Source: an uncultured Nitrospira sp. (lineage in GTDB: Bacteria > Nitrospirota > Nitrospiria > Nitrospirales > UBA8639). From it: a stretch of DNA of 5,419 bases. The translations under genes and the position numbers were made by a program. Below, in pieces: positions 1 to 5,329 of this stretch. Positions within the stretch are counted from its first letter, which is position 1. Each line of letters opens with the position of its first letter. The notes beneath the pieces are model-generated. The model was not told where the DNA came from and ran no database searches. It worked only from the letters and a program-made list of their open reading frames with translations. The stretch covers positions 1 to 5,419 of the forward strand of contig CABVRQ010000136.1 of the NCBI GenBank assembly GCA_902500695.1, written 5' to 3'.

Positions 1-2
1 AT

Positions 3-101
3 TCCGAGACTTCACTTAACCCATTCAGCAAAGGATTAACTGATGATGCCCTGGCACAATGCATGAACAGCAAGGGATGGTTTTTGGCTCAAAAGCCATA
101 A
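3..101 (+). CDS. Possible C-terminal fragment of an upstream gene (unrecognised)
   Basis: The frame beginning at base 3 is open from the window edge to a TAA at 99-101 and gives 32 residues ending GWFLAQKP. The other two plus-strand frames close within the first 40 bases. Composition is mixed and soluble-like, with no motif I recognise. The only support is that the frame is open to the edge and that a plus-strand terminator lies about 210 bp downstream. An open frame of this length easily arises by chance, so this is a weak call. The same frame stays open for another 55 codons after the TAA. Confidence 0.2.
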   Translation, partial: SETSLNPFSKGLTDDALAQCMNSKGWFLAQKP

Positions 102-314
102 ACTCTGACCTTTGCTCTGGCTCATTTCCCAGTTTTCACGCCTGTTTGTCTTAACTTGTTGACCGGGGATCTTCTAATAGGCATTGGATTTTTCATGATG
201 TTTGGCGTACCCATGAATGAGATTCGGTCGAAAAAGACCGCGTTGATGATGCCAGAGTCTGACGACTAAGGACGTCTCACCACATTCTTAAGGCCCGAGA
301 CTTTTAGAGTCCAG
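102..314 (+). other. Unassigned stretch before terminator; open frame with a hydrophobic segment
   Basis: No gene can be assigned here. The frame of the preceding fragment is open from 102 to a TAA at 267-269. It reads as a hydrophobic stretch (LLIGIGFFMMFGVP, about 171-212) followed by a charged tail (NEIRSKK, ending PESDD), like a membrane segment with a cytoplasmic end. The only in-frame ATGs (195, 198, 213, 246, 249) would give 24 residues or fewer. The TTG codons at 156 and 159 have no ribosome binding site. It may be a 3' untranslated region, a tiny membrane protein, or the tail of a gene interrupted by the TAA at 99. The reverse strand shows nothing better. Confidence 0.3.
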
Positions 315-353
315 AGCCCATGAGCTGCCATTGTACGCTCATGGGCTTTTTTT
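315..353 (+). terminator. Rho-independent terminator
   Basis: A perfect 11-bp stem pairs AGCCCATGAGC (315-325) with GCTCATGGGCT (337-347) around an 11-base loop, and seven T residues follow (347-353). The T-run lies only on the plus-strand side, so it ends transcription coming from the left. It separates whatever lies before 270 from the cytochrome gene. Confidence 0.87.
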
Positions 354-426
354 GTGCGTAAGGAGTGCAATGTTCTGATTCTTAATTTATTTCGAGAATG
401 GCTACTCGTGCATTCATCCTCATGTG

Positions 427-461
427 GGCGAGAGGGTTGGTCTCCTCCTGTCCCCCTCGCC
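427..461 (+). other. GC-rich hairpin in the cytochrome gene leader
   Basis: GGCGAGAGGG (427-436) can pair with CCCCCTCGCC (452-461), giving nine GC-rich pairs with one A/C mismatch and a 15-base loop. No T-run follows, so it is not a standard terminator. It lies about 110 bp before the cytochrome start. No good sigma70 promoter is visible between 354 and 572, so I cannot say whether it is transcribed as part of the leader. Confidence 0.4.
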
Positions 462-516
462 TTGCTCCTCCTCAACACATGACGTGTGAGGATATGTTCA
501 CCATTCATCCATAAGA

Positions 517-538
517 GAGAAATCAAAGAGGATTTCTC
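517..538 (+). other. Small hairpin upstream of the cytochrome start
   Basis: GAGAAATC (517-524) and GATTTCTC (531-538) form a perfect 8-bp inverted repeat around a 6-base loop. It ends 24 bases before the GAGGTG ribosome binding site (562-567). Purine and pyrimidine bias makes a chance origin possible. It could be an RNA hairpin in the leader or a protein-binding dyad. Confidence 0.35.
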
Positions 539-572
539 CTAAAAAGGATTCATTTTAAAGCGAGGTGCCCCC

Positions 573-2411
573 ATGAACGTCCGTAGAGTTATTACTTTCT
601 CTTGCGCGCAGATCTTTTGTATTTCCTTACTCACATCAACTCTATCCTTCCTCGTCAATGTACCTCCGGTGTTAGCTCAGGAAGCCGAAGAAGCCGATCC
701 ACCGGAAGTCGCCAATGGAGAACGATTGTTTCTGGAAACCCGATTTGCTCAATTATTTAAAGTCTTTTTAGATGACGGAGGGGATGCCAATGATCCCTTG
801 CCCCAAGGTGATCCCGCTCTCGACAAAGTGACGAACTGGCAACTCCCATCCGATCAATTTGCCGATGGCCCGTTTGCCGGCCAATCGATGAACTGCCGGA
901 GCTGCCATTTTGTGGATGAAGTACTCGACATTCCGAAATACGGAATGAATACCTACTCGGATTTTGCACGACTTAGTCCTATCCCAGCCCGTGAAGATGG
1001 AAAACACACGTCGGTTCGAAACGCGCCCCCATTAGTCAATGCAGCTCTTCCGCGACAAATGTTTTTTCTTCATACCGATGCTGAATTCCCAACGATGGTG
1101 GATTTGGTCAAAGGCACACTCACTGGAAGAAACTATGGATGGCTTCCCAACGAAGAGGCAGCCGCCATCTCCCATATTGCCAGGATTATACGGGAAGACT
1201 CTGGAACCGGAGATCTGGCGCAAGAATTTGGTGGGCTATCCTATACTGTCCTGTTCACCGGAACCGATCCATCTATTCCTCCAGAATTTCTGATCCCTGA
1301 AGATTTCCGCGTAGAAGTCTCTCAAGCCACCGACCTGCAACTCGTTCAAGCCGTCTCACAACTCATCGCCGCCTACACGGATCAACTCCTCTTCTCACAG
1401 GATGACGAAGGGAACTACAATCTCTCTCCCTATGATGTCTTTCTTGAGATCAACGATTTGCCACGCCAACCGGATAAATGGGAGTCTCCGAATTCATATA
1501 CTCGTCGGTTGCTACAACAGATTCAATTTCTCGAATCATACGATTCGCAAAATTATTCCCGATGGCCCTCAACCTCTTCTTCCGATAGCCCGACCCTGCA
1601 ATTCGTTGAGAAAAATCCCCATACGGCAGATGGCAAGTTTCAGTTCCATGACCAACCATTCACCTTTGGGCCTGAGGAATTAAAAGGGTTGAAAATCTTT
1701 TTCGCTCAACAGAACCGACACAAACATCGTCGTCATAGAGGCCAACAGATTCGCCCCAGTGACCAGGCCCAGGGAGGAATTGGGAACTGCATTGCATGTC
1801 ATACTCCACCGAATTTCACCGACTTCCGTTTTCACAACACTGGAATTGGCCAAACGGAGTATGAACGCATTCATGGCCCCGAATCGTTTCCCATGCTTCA
1901 AATTCCAGGATTAGAGGAACGAAATGGAAATATCGAAGCCTACCTGCCTGCCACGGCAAAGCATCCTCATGCTCAAGAACCATTCCGCGCTATCCCCTCG
2001 CTAGACAACCCCCAACGGACGGATCTGGGCATTTGGAACATTTTCTGGAATCCTGATTTCCCCGCATCTCAACAGGCCATTTGGTCCATCCTCTGCGAGG
2101 ACGCCCTCAATGAACACTTTGGGGTGTTTCGTGGCTTCCAGGCCTGTCGACCAGATCGACTCCTACCGAGAGCTATTGGCACTTTCAAAACTCCCGGCCT
2201 CCGCGATTTGAGTCATTCGGCTCCCTATATGCATTCCGGGATTAACGATACACTGGAAGGCGTGATTCGGGGGTACATTAAAAATGCGGATTTAGCACGG
2301 AACGGAAAACTTCGCAATGGTGCTTCCCAGCTCAAAGACATCGTCTTACTCTCAGAAGACATCCCGGCCCTAACGGCTTTTTTACGATCCTTAAACGAAG
2401 ACTACGAGTAA
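573..2411 (+). CDS. Secreted diheme cytochrome c peroxidase-family protein (MauG/CcpA superfamily)
   Basis: Likely a periplasmic diheme c-type cytochrome; family members reduce hydrogen peroxide or carry out MauG-like oxidations. Residues 1-35 form a signal peptide: basic MNVRR, a hydrophobic core, and probable cleavage after VLA35. The first heme motif is CRSCH (C108, C111, H112), followed by the family motif RNAPPLVN (149-156). The second is CIACH (C406, C409, H410), followed by NFTDFRFHNTG. Near the C-terminus, FKTPGLRDLSHSAPYMHSG (538-556) is the classic family segment, and M553 is the candidate axial Met of the C-terminal heme by analogy with CcpA. At 612 residues it is much longer than typical CcpA (about 320-350), with extra sequence between the two domains. 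Oddities are a basic HKHRRHRG stretch (383-390) just before heme 2 and two extra cysteines (C508, C525). The start is supported by GAGGTG (562-567) five bases upstream of ATG. It appears monocistronic, with terminators on both sides. The substrate is unknown; a related large diheme oxygenase/oxidase is an alternative to a peroxidase. Confidence 0.88.
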   Translation: MNVRRVITFSCAQIFCISLLTSTLSFLVNVPPVLAQEAEEADPPEVANGERLFLETRFAQLFKVFLDDGGDANDPLPQGDPALDKVTNWQLPSDQFADGPFAGQSMNCRSCHFVDEVLDIPKYGMNTYSDFARLSPIPAREDGKHTSVRNAPPLVNAALPRQMFFLHTDAEFPTMVDLVKGTLTGRNYGWLPNEEAAAISHIARIIREDSGTGDLAQEFGGLSYTVLFTGTDPSIPPEFLIPEDFRVEVSQATDLQLVQAVSQLIAAYTDQLLFSQDDEGNYNLSPYDVFLEINDLPRQPDKWESPNSYTRRLLQQIQFLESYDSQNYSRWPSTSSSDSPTLQFVEKNPHTADGKFQFHDQPFTFGPEELKGLKIFFAQQNRHKHRRHRGQQIRPSDQAQGGIGNCIACHTPPNFTDFRFHNTGIGQTEYERIHGPESFPMLQIPGLEERNGNIEAYLPATAKHPHAQEPFRAIPSLDNPQRTDLGIWNIFWNPDFPASQQAIWSILCEDALNEHFGVFRGFQACRPDRLLPRAIGTFKTPGLRDLSHSAPYMHSGINDTLEGVIRGYIKNADLARNGKLRNGASQLKDIVLLSEDIPALTAFLRSLNEDYE

Positions 2412-2482
2412 CCGGACAAGATTGGCGCTCTGGCAGAACCTATACGAACAATCTTTAAATCTTGAATAGTCTGATGCTCTCT

Positions 2483-2521
2483 CAAGCCCACGGGGATTAC
2501 TCCCTGTGGGCTTGCTCTTTT
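2483..2521 (+). terminator. Rho-independent terminator of the cytochrome gene
   Basis: A 14-bp stem (2483-2496 with 2501-2514, one G-T pair) closes on a four-base TTAC loop. It is followed by CTCTTTT (2515-2521). It lies 71 bp after the cytochrome stop codon and should isolate that gene from the downstream operon. Confidence 0.88.
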
Positions 2522-2747
2522 AAAAATGATTCATTTTGCGTGAAAGCCTCCAAACTCCGATTCGTCCATCAGTGGGGAAAGGAGCTCGTCTGAGAATTAT
2601 TCAATGGGATCTCCCATTCATCAAAGGAGTGCTCAATTTCATACCTTCCTCTTCCCTATCCTATGCAAATTACTTCCCCTCCTTATGAAGATCATGCCTC
2701 CTTGAAGCCAGTCAAACACCTACAACACAACAGAACAGTTCTCAGGG
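2522..2747. other. Gene-free intergenic stretch with two short dyads
   Basis: I see no gene here. Two short perfect inverted repeats are present: AAAATGA-T-TCATTTT (2523-2537), directly after the terminator, and AATGGGA-TC-TCCCATT (2603-2618). A 33-codon frame starting at the ATG at 2604 has no properly spaced ribosome binding site. The region around 2640-2700 is pyrimidine-rich. Nothing resembles a tRNA, a known riboswitch or a mobile element. Confidence 0.5.
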
Positions 2748-2777
2748 TTGACAAGATTAAATTAGTTATTTTATCAT
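2748..2777 (+). promoter_or_regulatory. Sigma70-type promoter for the redoxin-PIN/TRAM operon
   Basis: A perfect -35 hexamer TTGACA (2748-2753) is followed after 18 bp by TATCAT (2772-2777), which matches five of six bases of the -10 consensus. The spacer and downstream DNA are very AT-rich. Transcription would start near 2783-2786, leaving a leader of roughly 140 nt before the ATG at 2928. It is the best promoter match in the window and faces the redoxin-like gene. Confidence 0.7.
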
Positions 2778-2796
2778 GATAATGATAATGGATTTC
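2771..2796 (+). promoter_or_regulatory. Fur/PerR-family operator overlapping the -10 element
   Basis: GATAATGATAATGGATTTC (2778-2796) begins with two perfect GATAAT hexamers of the Fur box. Read in the 7-1-7 form, TGATAATGATAATGG (2777-2791) agrees with TGATAATNATTATCA at most positions. The bases just before, TTATCATGATAA (2771-2782), form a perfect palindrome, so overlapping Fur-type sites are possible. The box covers the -10 and the start point, the standard position for repression. Fur (iron) and PerR (peroxide) sites are similar and cannot be separated by eye. The regulator gene is not in the window. Confidence 0.6.
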
Positions 2797-2798
2797 AA

Positions 2799-2813
2799 AA
2801 TCATTAAATGATT
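2799..2813. promoter_or_regulatory. Perfect 7-1-7 inverted repeat just downstream of the promoter
   Basis: AATCATT (2799-2805), a central A, and AATGATT (2807-2813) form a perfect 15-bp dyad about 15 bp downstream of the predicted start point. The 7-1-7 architecture is that of Fur-family sites, although the sequence is further from consensus than the upstream box. It could be a second operator for the same regulator. AT-rich DNA yields such dyads by chance more readily. Confidence 0.35.
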
Positions 2814-2913
2814 ATATTTATCCTGCACACACAACACGAATAACACAGATGTTCGGACGCAACATATCCAATGATTGATTTACTCAGACCCGGAAAATTT
2901 TTCACTGAATACC

Positions 2914-2921
2914 AAGGAGGG
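2914..2921 (+). promoter_or_regulatory. Ribosome binding site fixing the redoxin-like start at 2928
   Basis: AAGGAGGG is a near-perfect Shine-Dalgarno sequence and lies six bases before the ATG at 2928. The in-frame ATG at 2871 has no comparable site and would add a 19-residue N-terminus unlike the family. Confidence 0.85.
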
Positions 2922-2927
2922 AACAGC

Positions 2928-3458
2928 ATGAAGATCGGAACCCGCGCACCAAAGTGGAAAACCCCCTGCCTGTTAAAAGGAAGATGGCAGTACCTTCCCC
3001 TGACAGCCTTTCATGGCACCCAATTTGTGTTGTGCTGCTTGCCTGCCTTTACTGAAACCGATGCCTGGCTGTTAGAACAACAAGTCAACCGGTTTCATGC
3101 AGGTGGGACCGTGCTCGCAGTCTTAATACCTGACGACGCCTTACTTGGGCATTCTTGGTGTCGTCCTCCTCAGGATTTTGGTCTTCCATTTTTGACTGAT
3201 CCTCTCAATCGTTTGGAACGTTCACTACACCTCACCGCCTCTTTACCACCCCATCGATGCGAAACATTATTTTTTGACCATCGTTGCTGCCTCCAATTTC
3301 GCCTTTTCCATGACCTGAACCTCCGAGGTATCACCACAGTGCTTGAGGTTGCAGAAAGTGATTTCTGCCAGAGATCTGCTCAGCCTGTTCTCAAGTCCAG
3401 GCTCACCTTCGACCATTTCCTGGCTCATTGTTCACCACTTGAGGCTCCAACAGGGTGA
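2928..3458 (+). CDS. Redoxin-fold (AhpC/TSA-like) protein lacking the peroxidatic cysteine
   Basis: The 176-residue product resembles a thioredoxin-fold peroxiredoxin in layout. MKIGTRAPKW at the N-terminus matches the family opening (xxGxxAPxW), and a beta strand FVLCCLP (33-39) follows. FTETD (41-45) occupies the place of the peroxiredoxin active-site FTxxC, and a strand TVLAVLIPDD (61-70) comes next. LPFLTDPLNRLERSL (86-100) corresponds to the usual LLSD segment, and TLFFDHRCCLQFR (113-125) to the FLID strand. The striking feature is D45 where the peroxidatic Cys should stand, so a classical Cys peroxidase mechanism looks lost. Nine other cysteines are present (14, 36, 37, 78, 111, 120, 121, 147, 168), including two CC pairs that could bind metal or form disulfides. 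There is no signal peptide, so it is probably cytoplasmic. It is the first gene after the Fur/PerR-like promoter and probably shares a transcript with the PIN/TRAM gene. Family assignment is by pattern only; the role is unknown. Confidence 0.72.
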   Translation: MKIGTRAPKWKTPCLLKGRWQYLPLTAFHGTQFVLCCLPAFTETDAWLLEQQVNRFHAGGTVLAVLIPDDALLGHSWCRPPQDFGLPFLTDPLNRLERSLHLTASLPPHRCETLFFDHRCCLQFRLFHDLNLRGITTVLEVAESDFCQRSAQPVLKSRLTFDHFLAHCSPLEAPTG

Positions 3459-3516
3459 ATCTCCTCCACCATCAAACGAAAACGAATTCTGCAGCAACCT
3501 TTGAAGGAAATACTCT

Positions 3517-4689
3517 ATGATGATTGCGCCAGCCTCCACAGTACCCGTTGTTTCAAAAACGCCTTTTCTTTCCATTCACCAATGGCTGTATCTCATATTG
3601 TGTCTAATGGTGGGGATATATGCTGGTCTTGGACATGCTCCCTCTCAATGGACCGATGTCATTCCAGACATCGTTCTGTTGGGAGCCACCGGCTTGGCAA
3701 TCGGCTGCGTCGCCCTGTGGATAGAACGACAACTCATGGCATGCCACCGCTCCACCTTGATTGGTGGGAGCTTAGGCCTCATCGTCGCCCTGGCAGGGAT
3801 CGGTTTTTTATCGAGCATGGGAATGGGAACAGGTCTCCTCCAGATGCCTTCCCTTACCCCGTGGATCGGACTCCCTGTATTTCTTCTCTGTCCCTACATC
3901 GGGCTGATTGTCGGTATTCACATCTCCAACACACTGTCGCCGGCCCCAATGGAGGAACTACCAAAAGATTCCTCTCCCCACACTTCGATAGCTCCATCGA
4001 ACACCGTTCAAAAATTGCTGGATTCTAGCGCCATTATCGATGGCCGAATACTTTCACTCTGCACCACAGGATTTTTGGAAGGTCCTTTCCTGGTTCCCAA
4101 AAGTATTCTTCATGAACTCCAGACCTTAGCCGACTCCGCTCACCTCTCTAAACGAATTAAGGGGAAGCGTGGCTTGGATATCTTATCCCAACTGCAGCAG
4201 CTGCCAAATATGGCCGTGGTGATAATCGAGGATTGGGAACCCGACATATCAGCGGTTGACCATCAACTCATCGCCATTGCCAAAAACCGCGAAGCCAAGA
4301 TCGTGACCAACGACTGGAATCTGGCAAAAGTCGCATTACTTCAAGGTGTGTTCTCCCTCAATGTGAACGAATTAACCTACCAATTACGGCCTTTGGTATT
4401 GCCTGGGGAAACGATTCGGGTCTTCATTCACAAGGAAGGTCAGGGTCAAGGGCAGGGGATTGCACATCTAGATGATGGCACGATGGTCGTCGTCGACCAC
4501 GGTGCCACTCTGGTCGGTCAAGCCATTGAGGTGGTGGTTACCCGATTCATGCAAACCAATACAGGAAGGATGATTTTCTCAACTCCCCAAACCAACACCT
4601 CTCCATTGCTTTTCAATCTTCAACCACTCCCCAATCACTCAGAGGCCGGTTCGGAAAACTCTCGGAGCCTCGTGGAAGATCAGAGATGA
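3517..4689 (+). CDS. YacL-family membrane-anchored PIN/TRAM domain protein
   Basis: Membrane-tethered PIN-domain protein with a C-terminal TRAM domain, like Bacillus YacL; PIN domains are Mg/Mn-dependent RNases and TRAM binds RNA. Four hydrophobic segments (about 22-39, 50-69, 81-100, 115-136) form the N-terminal membrane part. The PIN domain runs from about 166 to 290, opening with LLDSSAIIDGRI. The expected acidic residues are D169, D175, E200, D220, D248 and D266, the last in TNDWNLAK. VLPGETIRVFIHKEG starts the TRAM domain (about 294-355), which continues with LDDGTMVVV and ends in QTNTGRMIF. A 35-residue polar tail follows. The catalytic set looks complete, so it should be active, although no substrate can be named. 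GAAGGAAA (3503-3510) supports the ATG at 3517; an adjacent ATG at 3520 is possible. It lies 58 bp after the redoxin-like gene with no terminator between, so the two are probably co-transcribed. A small oddity is GQGQGQG (308-314), encoded by a short imperfect six-base repeat, where homologues usually have only one GQG. Confidence 0.93.
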   Translation: MMIAPASTVPVVSKTPFLSIHQWLYLILCLMVGIYAGLGHAPSQWTDVIPDIVLLGATGLAIGCVALWIERQLMACHRSTLIGGSLGLIVALAGIGFLSSMGMGTGLLQMPSLTPWIGLPVFLLCPYIGLIVGIHISNTLSPAPMEELPKDSSPHTSIAPSNTVQKLLDSSAIIDGRILSLCTTGFLEGPFLVPKSILHELQTLADSAHLSKRIKGKRGLDILSQLQQLPNMAVVIIEDWEPDISAVDHQLIAIAKNREAKIVTNDWNLAKVALLQGVFSLNVNELTYQLRPLVLPGETIRVFIHKEGQGQGQGIAHLDDGTMVVVDHGATLVGQAIEVVVTRFMQTNTGRMIFSTPQTNTSPLLFNLQPLPNHSEAGSENSRSLVEDQR

Positions 4690-4714
4690 GGATGGACAAA
4701 TGACCAAACCATCC
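4690..4714 (+). other. Short hairpin directly after the PIN/TRAM stop codon
   Basis: GGATGG (4690-4695) pairs perfectly with CCATCC (4709-4714) around a 13-base loop, starting one base after the TGA. A TTTTGTT stretch follows about ten bases later, which is too far for a strong intrinsic terminator. It is the first of three hairpins in this intergenic region. Confidence 0.3.
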
Positions 4715-4789
4715 AAGCAGGGTTTTGTTAAACGGCCTCAATATTCATTTACTTGCAGATCTCCCCTAACCGAACTGCCGGCCTATCCC

Positions 4790-4811
4790 GGAGAGGGCTC
4801 TTCCCCTCTCC
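4790..4811 (+). other. GC-rich hairpin between the PIN/TRAM and zinc-ribbon genes
   Basis: GGAGAGGG (4790-4797) pairs perfectly with CCCTCTCC (4804-4811) around a six-base loop. There is no T-run; five bases later the next hairpin begins. The pair may act together as a terminator or as a 3' stability element. Confidence 0.5.
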
Positions 4812-4816
4812 AAGCT

Positions 4817-4858
4817 AGTGGGGGACCCATCCGCACTCCTGGGTCCCCTACTTACTTT
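4817..4858 (+). terminator. Probable terminator of the redoxin-PIN/TRAM operon
   Basis: A stem of up to 13 bp (4817-4829 with 4840-4852, one G-T pair) has the core GGGGACCCA/TGGGTCCCC and a ten-base loop. It is followed by TACTTTG, a weak T-tract. The stem is very stable and placed as expected, about 130 bp after the PIN/TRAM stop and 50 bp before the next ATG. Because the T-tract is poor, attenuation or partial readthrough into the zinc-ribbon gene is possible. Confidence 0.55.
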
Positions 4859-4902
4859 GATGCTGGTTTTTCACACCATTCAATTTAGGAAAGGAATCAC
4901 CA

Positions 4903-5076
4903 ATGTCATTCCAACGCTGTCCTCAATGCCAGAACAGTACACTTGCACCAACCGGAGCCTTTTGGTGCTGTACGAATTGCGGATCTGCAATCACCTCCCA
5001 GGCACTAGCCGCCATGAGGGAATCCGCAAAAATCAAAAGCCATCGGCACGCCCACCTCGTCCACCAGACGATTTAA
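4903..5076 (+). CDS. Small zinc-ribbon protein (57 residues)
   Basis: The product opens MSFQRCPQCQ and contains two CxxC knuckles: C6-P-Q-C9 and C23-T-N-C26-G, 13 residues apart. This is the pattern of a treble-clef or zinc-ribbon site. C22 directly precedes the second knuckle and could be an extra or alternative ligand. The rest is a short helix-prone stretch (TSQALAAMRESAKIK, 31-45) and a His-rich basic tail (H47, H49, H51, H54). AGGAAAGGA (4887-4895) lies seven bases before the ATG, an excellent Shine-Dalgarno site, which with the four cysteines makes this a convincing gene despite its size. No membrane segment or signal is present, so it should be cytoplasmic. Function is unknown; such ribbons bind nucleic acid or protein partners. 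It follows a probable terminator and may have its own promoter, although none is clear, or be reached by readthrough. Confidence 0.72.
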   Translation: MSFQRCPQCQNSTLAPTGAFWCCTNCGSAITSQALAAMRESAKIKSHRHAHLVHQTI

Positions 5077-5329
5077 CGCTCTTGAGGACGAAAATACGTT
5101 TATCTACACGGTAAGTTCACCACATCACTAAGCCACGGCAAAACTCTGGTAACCATACGGAATGGGACAATACCTAAATACGACCATTCCCGTTATTTTC
5201 CCATATTGCCAACCGCTATGGTGGAATAAAAACTGGTCTGGACCAAAGCTAAGTTCTCTGACGCCCCTGACCTCTTGGATGAAACGGCTTCTCTTTTCCC
5301 ACAATGACCTATCTGTAATGCTGATCACC

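Noticed and set aside
398..514. A 38-codon plus-strand frame in the cytochrome leader (ATG at 398)
   Set aside because: No properly spaced ribosome binding site; Pro- and Arg-rich content; overlaps the hairpin at 427-461.
266..526. An 86-codon minus-strand frame between the left terminator and the cytochrome leader
   Set aside because: It crosses the perfect terminator at 315-353 and has no recognisable protein character.
2604..2705. A 33-codon plus-strand frame in the intergenic stretch, partly hydrophobic
   Set aside because: The nearest purine-rich site is too far upstream and the ATG lies inside a dyad; there is no sign of coding.
2871..2927. Longer start for the redoxin-like protein at the ATG at 2871
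   Set aside because: No ribosome binding site stands before 2871, whereas AAGGAGGG stands six bases before 2928 and the protein from 2928 opens like the family.
3501..4028. A 175-codon plus-strand frame over the start of the PIN/TRAM gene
   Set aside because: It is a shadow in another frame, rich in His, Arg and Ser, while the overlapping frame encodes a clear YacL-type protein.
4700..4888. A 62-codon plus-strand frame after the PIN/TRAM gene
   Set aside because: It runs through two perfect hairpins, has low-complexity Pro/Gly/Ser-rich content and no ribosome binding site.
4818..5114. A 98-codon plus-strand frame overlapping the zinc-ribbon gene
   Set aside because: It starts inside the terminator stem and is in another frame than the well-supported CxxC/CxxC protein with its strong ribosome binding site.
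5159..5190. Possible terminator after the zinc-ribbon gene (GGAATGG with CCATTCC)
   Set aside because: Only seven pairs around an 18-base loop and an interrupted T-run; too weak to call.
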